Shown here one piece after another: positions 59,969 to 64,000 of a stretch of DNA of 64,000 nt; position 1 is the first letter of the stretch, and each line of letters opens with the position of its first letter. The position numbers and the translations under genes are program-made. The stretch is taken from contig NZ_BMSF01000024.1 in assembly GCF_014649015.1 (NCBI RefSeq), positions 1 to 64,000 on the forward strand, in the 5' to 3' direction. This DNA comes from Streptomyces narbonensis. GTDB taxonomy: Bacteria > Actinomycetota > Actinomycetes > Streptomycetales > Streptomycetaceae. The notes below the pieces were generated by a model. It was not told the origin of the DNA and ran no database searches. It was given only the letters and a program-made list of their open reading frames with translations.

Positions 59969-60697
59969 GTGAGCTTCCCCGTACCCGACGGTGTGCCGGA
60001 CTTCCGGCCCACCCACGTCGTGCCCCGCTCCGGTCTCCCCGCCTGGGAGGCCCCGGATCCGGGGCTGCCGACGGTGTCCCTCGACGCGTTCCTGCCGGTG
60101 CGGCTGACGGAGCGGGCCGGGGACTGGGGGCGGGTGCTGTGCTCGAACGGCTGGTCGGCCTGGGTCGACGCGCGGCTGCTCGTCACCGTCCCGGACGATC
60201 CCCCGGCGGCCGGCCGGCCGCTCACGAGGACCGCCGATCCGCGCCCCCTCCTCGCCCGCGCCGAGGACTCGCTGGGCCGGTACCGGCGGGCGGCCGAGGC
60301 GCTGGGCGCGGGCAGCCTGGACGGCGAGGCCTTCCGGCTGCGGACCCGCGGACTGCGGGTGGGGATGGTCGTCGACGGCGAGTCGGTCTGGCTGTACGAC
60401 GCGGAGCACGAGCGCTGGGTGTTCTGCGACGGCCTCGGACTCAGTACGTACGCGGCGTCGGCGGCCCCGTCGGCCGCCGCACCGGCCCCCGGGTCCCCGA
60501 AGTCCCCCGGGTCCCCCGCGCCCGGGGCTGACGAGGACGCGGACTCCGCCGGGCCCGCGCCCGGTGACCAGGAGGCGGCCGGCTCCCCGGCGTACGAGCC
60601 GACGCAGGTGGTTCCCCAGGTCGACCCGGTGGCGGCGGCCGGGCCTCCGCCGACACAGCTCGTGAAGCGGCCGCCCGGACCGGCGGGTGAGGACTGA
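59969..60697 (+). CDS. SH3-like hypothetical protein with repeated PT(Q/H)-V motifs
   Basis: The 242-residue protein starts at a GTG 12 bases after the transporter. The middle (LPVRLTERAGDWGRVLCSNGWSAWVDARLLV) looks like a bacterial SH3 domain. Three PT(Q/H)(V/L)V motifs occur: RPTHVVPR at the N-terminus, EPTQVVPQ and PPTQLVKR near the C-terminus, the last two in a disordered Pro/Ala tail. Threonines of this kind are plausible kinase sites and FHA ligands. It lies between an FHA transporter and a kinase and overlaps the kinase start by one base. I infer an adaptor; no known function. Confidence 0.7.
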   Translation: MSFPVPDGVPDFRPTHVVPRSGLPAWEAPDPGLPTVSLDAFLPVRLTERAGDWGRVLCSNGWSAWVDARLLVTVPDDPPAAGRPLTRTADPRPLLARAEDSLGRYRRAAEALGAGSLDGEAFRLRTRGLRVGMVVDGESVWLYDAEHERWVFCDGLGLSTYAASAAPSAAAPAPGSPKSPGSPAPGADEDADSAGPAPGDQEAAGSPAYEPTQVVPQVDPVAAAGPPPTQLVKRPPGPAGED

Positions 60698-61704
60698 TGG
60701 CCGGCGGCGAGGGCGACCGCGACCTGCCGGCGGACCTGTCGGCGAGCCTTCCGGCGGGCAGGGCCTCGGGGCTCCTCGGCAAGGAGATCGCGGGCTATCT
60801 CGTGGAGAGCGAGATCGGACGCGGCGGCATGGCCGTCGTGTACCGGGCGCGGGACCTGCGCCTGGACCGGACGGTGGCCCTCAAGCTCCTCGCGCCCGAG
60901 CTGGCCCGCAACGACACCTTCCGCAAACGCTTCGCGCACGAGTCGCGGGTCGCCGCCTCCATCGACCACCCGCACATCGTGCCGGTCTTCGACGCCGGTG
61001 AGACGGAGGGGGTCCTGTACATCGCGATGCGGTACGTGGCCGGGCAGGACCTGGTGGCACTGCTCGACCGCGAGGGGCCGCTGGCGCCCGCGACGGCGGG
61101 GCGGATCGCCGCCCAGGTGGCCTCCGCCCTGGACGCGGCGCACGCGCACGACCTGGTGCACCGGGACGTGAAGCCGGGCAACATCCTGGTCGCCGAGGGC
61201 ACGGACCGCGACCACCCGGAGCACGTCTACCTCACGGACTTCGGGCTGACGAAGAAGTCCCTGTCGCTGACCGGGTTCACGACGGTGGGCGAGTTCGTCG
61301 GCACGCTCGACTACGTGGCGCCGGAGCAGATCTCCGGCAAGCCGGTCGACGGCCGCTGCGACGTCTACAGCCTCGCGTGCGTGGTGTTCGAGACGCTGGT
61401 CGGCGCGCCCCCCTTCCGCCGCGAGACCGACTGGGCGGTCCTGTGGGCCCAGCAGTACGATCCCCCGCCGCCGCTGTCCGAAGTCCGCCCGGGACTGCCG
61501 GAGGCCGCCGACTCCGTCTTCGCGAGGGCGCTGGCGAAGAGCCCCGAGGAGCGGTACGGGACGTGTCTGGAGTTCGTCGCGGCGCTGCGGTCGGCACTGG
61601 CCGGCGCGGGTACGGGCGGCGAGGTGGTGACGACGGGCACCCGTCCGCCGGGACCGCCGCCGGCACCGCCGGCCTGGGCGCGGCCGGTCTTCCGGGAACT
61701 CTGA
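60697..61704 (+). CDS. Ser/Thr protein kinase (PknB-like, soluble)
   Basis: The 335-residue kinase has a complete domain (about 30-300): YLVESEIGRGGMAVVYRARD, VALKLL, LVHRDVKPGNILV, LTDFGLTKKS, GTLDYVAPEQ, and DVYSLACVVFETL. After the kinase only a short Pro-rich tail remains; there is no membrane helix or sensor domain, unlike PknB or PknF. The ATG overlaps the preceding stop (TGATG). It is likely to phosphorylate the neighbouring SH3-like protein and the FHA transporter. Confidence 0.9.
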   Translation: MAGGEGDRDLPADLSASLPAGRASGLLGKEIAGYLVESEIGRGGMAVVYRARDLRLDRTVALKLLAPELARNDTFRKRFAHESRVAASIDHPHIVPVFDAGETEGVLYIAMRYVAGQDLVALLDREGPLAPATAGRIAAQVASALDAAHAHDLVHRDVKPGNILVAEGTDRDHPEHVYLTDFGLTKKSLSLTGFTTVGEFVGTLDYVAPEQISGKPVDGRCDVYSLACVVFETLVGAPPFRRETDWAVLWAQQYDPPPPLSEVRPGLPEAADSVFARALAKSPEERYGTCLEFVAALRSALAGAGTGGEVVTTGTRPPGPPPAPPAWARPVFREL

Positions 61705-61710
61705 TGTGAC

Positions 61711-61789
61711 TTCCGGGGACTCCGACCTCCGGGGGCTCCGACCTCCGGGGGCTCCAACCTCCGGGGACTCCGACCTCCGGGGGCTCCGG
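61711..61789. repeat. 16-bp tandem repeat x4
   Basis: Four 16-base units of CTCCGACCTCCGGGGG with partial units at each end lie between the kinase stop and the converging membrane-protein gene. One strand gives PPEVGVPGG-like frames, which I regard as chance. Confidence 0.85.
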
Positions 61790-61811
61790 AGGGATGTCCA
61801 CTGCCGCCGGG

Positions 61812-63167
61812 CTACTTCTTCTGCTCTGGCTGATCGGTCGGAGCGGTCTCGACCTCGCCCTTGCGGTGGACCCGCGACGCGAGGAGACCTCCGATGAGGC
61901 CGAAGACCAGGCCCCAGAGGAGGGCGAAGCCCACCGTCTTCCAGACGTCCGGCCGGAGCACCACCTCCCCGCCCAGCGCTTCGAGTTCGCCGATGCCGAG
62001 GATCGAGAGTCCGAAGCGGGCCTCGACCAGGGTGAGGGGCGCGACGACCAGCATCGTCAGGGCGAAGGCGACGCCCACGTGCAGGGAGTGCTGCCAGAGC
62101 CGTGTCCTGGCCGGGGAGCGGACCGCCGCCGCGAAGGCCGCGGCGAGCACGAGGACGACGGCGATGGGCAGCAGCCACCAGGCCCTCCCGTCCTCCGCGG
62201 CGAGCGAGGAGAGGTCGACCGTGGACAGGTCCGTGCTGTCGCCGCCCTCGCGGAGGACGGCGTCGAGGACCTGGGGCATGGGAAGGCCGAAGGGCCCCTC
62301 GACCCTGCCCTCCCAGGAGCCGCCGATGCCCACGCCGAGCCCCAGCCAGGCCACGTTGGGCAGGCCGAGCAGCAGGACGGCCAGGGTCTCCACCGCGTGC
62401 CCCTTGGTCGCCGCGACGACGATCCCGATGACCAGGCCCACGGCCACGTACGCGAGGAGGAGCAGGAGCATCGCGTGGGCGGCGGGCCGGACGGGCTCGT
62501 GGTAGCGGACGAGGCGGGGCGGCAGCGGGGTCCTGCGGGAGACCAGGAGCGCGACGACGAGCACGCCGAGGATCCACAGGAACCCGTAGAAGAGGGTGGG
62601 GCCGACGTCCGTGCGGAAGCCGACGGAGGGGTTGACGGCGTCCATGAGCTCCCCGAAGAGGTCCCCGAGGGGGTCCTCTGAGGTCTCCGAGGTGTCTCCG
62701 CCGATCGTGAGCGGGAAGTCGTGCCGGGCGAGGGCGGAGAGGCCCGCGAGGGCGGCCACCCAGAGGACGACGGTGGTCACGGCGCGGACCAGGAGTTCGC
62801 GGGTGTCCGCGACCGCGTGATGGCGCAGGGGCCGGAGGAAGCAGTAGCCGGTGACGAGTGCCCCCACCAGGGTGACGGTGAGCGGCATCGCGGTCAGTTC
62901 GGCCTGGGTTCCGGCGAGTGATCCGGCATCGCCGGAGAGCTCGATCTTGCCGCCCGTCGCCATGACGACGACCGCGGCGAGGACGGCGGTGAAGCCGCCC
63001 GGCAGGTCGGCCGCGCCCGCGGCCCAGAGGCCGAGCCCGGCGAAGACGCCCATGGCCACATACCCGGCGAACACCGCTGCCAGGGCCTGGACACCGACAC
63101 GTACGAAGAGCCCGGTCGGGGTCGAGGGGCTCGCTGAGGTGGAGAGCCGACTGCTCACGCTGTCCAC
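61812..63167 (-). CDS. Multi-pass membrane protein (streptophobe-like)
   Basis: The 451-residue integral membrane protein has about ten hydrophobic helices, such as ALAAVFAGYVAMGVFAGLGLWAA, AMPLTVTLVGALVTGYCFL, VTTVVLWVAALAGLSALA, AMLLLLLAYVAVGLVIGIVVAA and a C-terminal pair (VGFALLWGLVFGLIGGLLASRVHRKG). Two exposed loops hold SETSEDPLGDLFGELMDAV and REGGDSTDLSTVDLSS. It resembles the Streptomyces 'streptophobe' family, a weak assignment from memory. The start is one of two GTGs (63167 or 63158). It converges on the kinase gene. Confidence 0.7.
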   Translation of the reverse strand: MDSVSSRLSTSASPSTPTGLFVRVGVQALAAVFAGYVAMGVFAGLGLWAAGAADLPGGFTAVLAAVVVMATGGKIELSGDAGSLAGTQAELTAMPLTVTLVGALVTGYCFLRPLRHHAVADTRELLVRAVTTVVLWVAALAGLSALARHDFPLTIGGDTSETSEDPLGDLFGELMDAVNPSVGFRTDVGPTLFYGFLWILGVLVVALLVSRRTPLPPRLVRYHEPVRPAAHAMLLLLLAYVAVGLVIGIVVAATKGHAVETLAVLLLGLPNVAWLGLGVGIGGSWEGRVEGPFGLPMPQVLDAVLREGGDSTDLSTVDLSSLAAEDGRAWWLLPIAVVLVLAAAFAAAVRSPARTRLWQHSLHVGVAFALTMLVVAPLTLVEARFGLSILGIGELEALGGEVVLRPDVWKTVGFALLWGLVFGLIGGLLASRVHRKGEVETAPTDQPEQKK

Positions 63168-63190
63168 GCTAGTACCGGTCGCGGACGCCC

Positions 63191-63303
63191 GCTTGTGGAC
63201 GGGCCGGCCTCCGCTTACGGGTGGGGCCGGCCTCCGCTTGTGGACGGCCCGGCCTCCGCTTGCGGGTGGGCGCCGTTCCGCGCACACAATAGGCGCGGAA
63301 CGG
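63191..63303. repeat. Degenerate repeats and a 10-bp inverted repeat
   Basis: Three copies of CCGGCCTCCGCTT(G/A) with GTGGAC or CGGGTGG tails (63191-63270) precede a perfect inverted repeat CCGTTCCGCG / CGCGGAACGG (63273-63282 and 63294-63303). The 11-base loop includes ACAATAGG, a possible -10 box. It ends just before the ribosome site of the next gene and could be an operator. Confidence 0.5.
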
Positions 63304-63312
63304 AAGAAAGGG

Positions 63313-64000
63313 ATGAACGTGACTTCCTACCCGCCGCCAGACCCGCCGTCCGGCCCTCCGTCGGTCCCGCCGTCCGGCCCGCCCTCCGGCCCCCTCTCAG
63401 GGCCGGGCAGCAGCCCGGGGAGCGCCGGAACCCCACCACCTCCCGGACCGCCCTCAGGCGGCGGAGCAGGGGGCGGCTCGTCCGGTGGAGGTTCGCCCGG
63501 GGGTGGTTCGCCCGGTGGCGGAGGCCCGTCCGGCGGCGGGCCGGACGGTGGCCAGGGCGGAGGCGGCCCGTGGTGGCGCTCCGTCCCGAAGGTCGCGTCG
63601 GTCACCGCCGTCATCGTGGCGGGCGTGGCGCTGGCCGTCGTCCTGACCAACCAGTCCGACGACAGCGGCACGAGCGCGTCGGGCGGGGGCGAGGTCTTCC
63701 TCCAGAACGCCGCCGCGTCCGGCCCCGACCCGTTCACCCAGTCGACGGCACGCACCAGCGGCGCTTCCGCCTCGCCGGCCTCGCTGCCGCCGCGCACCAC
63801 CCCGGCCGAGACCGGCACGCCGCGGGTGTCGGGCTCCACGCCCGGCCTCTACGGCGGGACGCAGTCGGTGGCGAGCTGCGACGTCGAACAGCAGGTGCGC
63901 TACCTGAACGCCGACCCCGCGAAGAAGGCGGCGTTCGCCTCGGTCCAGGGGATCGGGACGAACGAGGTTCCCTCCTATCTCCGCTCCCTGACCCCGCTTC
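63313..64000 (+). CDS. Membrane-anchored DUF6777-like protein, 3' end outside the window
   Basis: 229 codons are open to the window edge. A long Pro/Gly/Ser head (about 1-85, with GGGSPGGG repeats) is followed by one membrane helix (VASVTAVIVAGVALAVVLTN, about 94-113) and an extracellular part: GGEVFLQNAAASGPDPFTQST, a Ser/Thr/Pro linker and TPGLYGGTQSVASCDVEQQVRYLNADPAKKAAFASVQG, the form of DUF6777 proteins. The start is the ATG at 63313, or the GTG at 63319 with AAAGG seven bases before it. A clear inverted repeat lies just upstream. The function is unknown. Confidence 0.7.
   Translation, partial: MNVTSYPPPDPPSGPPSVPPSGPPSGPLSGPGSSPGSAGTPPPPGPPSGGGAGGGSSGGGSPGGGSPGGGGPSGGGPDGGQGGGGPWWRSVPKVASVTAVIVAGVALAVVLTNQSDDSGTSASGGGEVFLQNAAASGPDPFTQSTARTSGASASPASLPPRTTPAETGTPRVSGSTPGLYGGTQSVASCDVEQQVRYLNADPAKKAAFASVQGIGTNEVPSYLRSLTPL

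Noticed and set aside
59386..62577. Very long open frame antisense to the FHA transporter and kinase
   Set aside because: High-GC DNA leaves long antisense frames open. Only the part at 61812-63167, in another frame, has membrane-protein character; the FHA and kinase domains are on the plus strand.

Overview
The window is chromosomal DNA of a high-GC actinomycete, most likely Streptomyces or a close relative. The GC content is extreme, GTG and TTG starts with GGAGG-type ribosome sites are common, genes often overlap by 4 bases, and the families are typical of the genus: AfsR-like regulator, SpoIIE/PP2C phosphatase, Ser/Thr kinases with TPRs, P450s, secreted acylase and sialidase. I found no tRNA, rRNA, CRISPR array, replication origin or intact transposase.

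Bases 1-26000 are dominated by acyl-CoA chemistry. A leftward operon (enoyl-CoA hydratase, DUF35 OB-fold protein, two thiolase-like lipid-transfer proteins) diverges from an acyl-CoA synthetase. The gene set and protein lengths match the M. tuberculosis cholesterol side-chain genes echA19, Rv3521, ltp4, ltp3 and fadD19. The divergent promoter holds an exact TnnAACnnGTTnnA (KstR-type) site. A second exact site lies 40 kb away, before a FadE26-like acyl-CoA dehydrogenase (44564-45742). So parts of a sterol side-chain pathway appear scattered but share an operator; no KstR gene is in the window. A second palindrome, TTTTCTGA-N7-TCAGATT, is present both in that promoter and before a nitronate monooxygenase/acyl-CoA synthetase operon (22992-25654). 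Three further CoA ligases, two P450s, a penicillin-acylase-family enzyme, a Ca2+/H+ antiporter and several regulators fill the rest. Two short stretches (8766-9580 and 20523-20717) are gene debris.

Bases 26000-47000 are mixed: a Tat-type serine hydrolase, a secreted sialidase, the threonine catabolic pair tdh-kbl with a LysR gene, an FAD oxidoreductase and a VanX-like dipeptidase separated by a long polypurine repeat, a kinase-TPR protein, an MpaB-family protein, a frameshifted histidine phosphatase, an SDR, a berberine-bridge-type oxidase, the FadE26-like gene and a siderophore-interacting protein. A MITE-like element with long terminal inverted repeats lies at 5980-6195, with a truncated relative at 45884-46044. 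Their ends supply the stop codons of three neighbouring genes.

Bases 47000-64000 are regulatory: an AfsR-type ATPase diverging from a PAS-GAF-SpoIIE-HATPase phosphatase and a PHP protein; an aldehyde dehydrogenase and class II aldolase that diverge around a palindrome beside a TetR gene; and an FHA-FHA-ABC exporter followed by a small protein with repeated PT(Q/H)-V motifs and a Ser/Thr kinase, which looks like a phospho-signalling cassette. A multi-pass membrane protein and the start of a DUF6777-like protein end the window. Short tandem repeats (8, 9, 16, 17 and 21 bp) sit at several gene ends.
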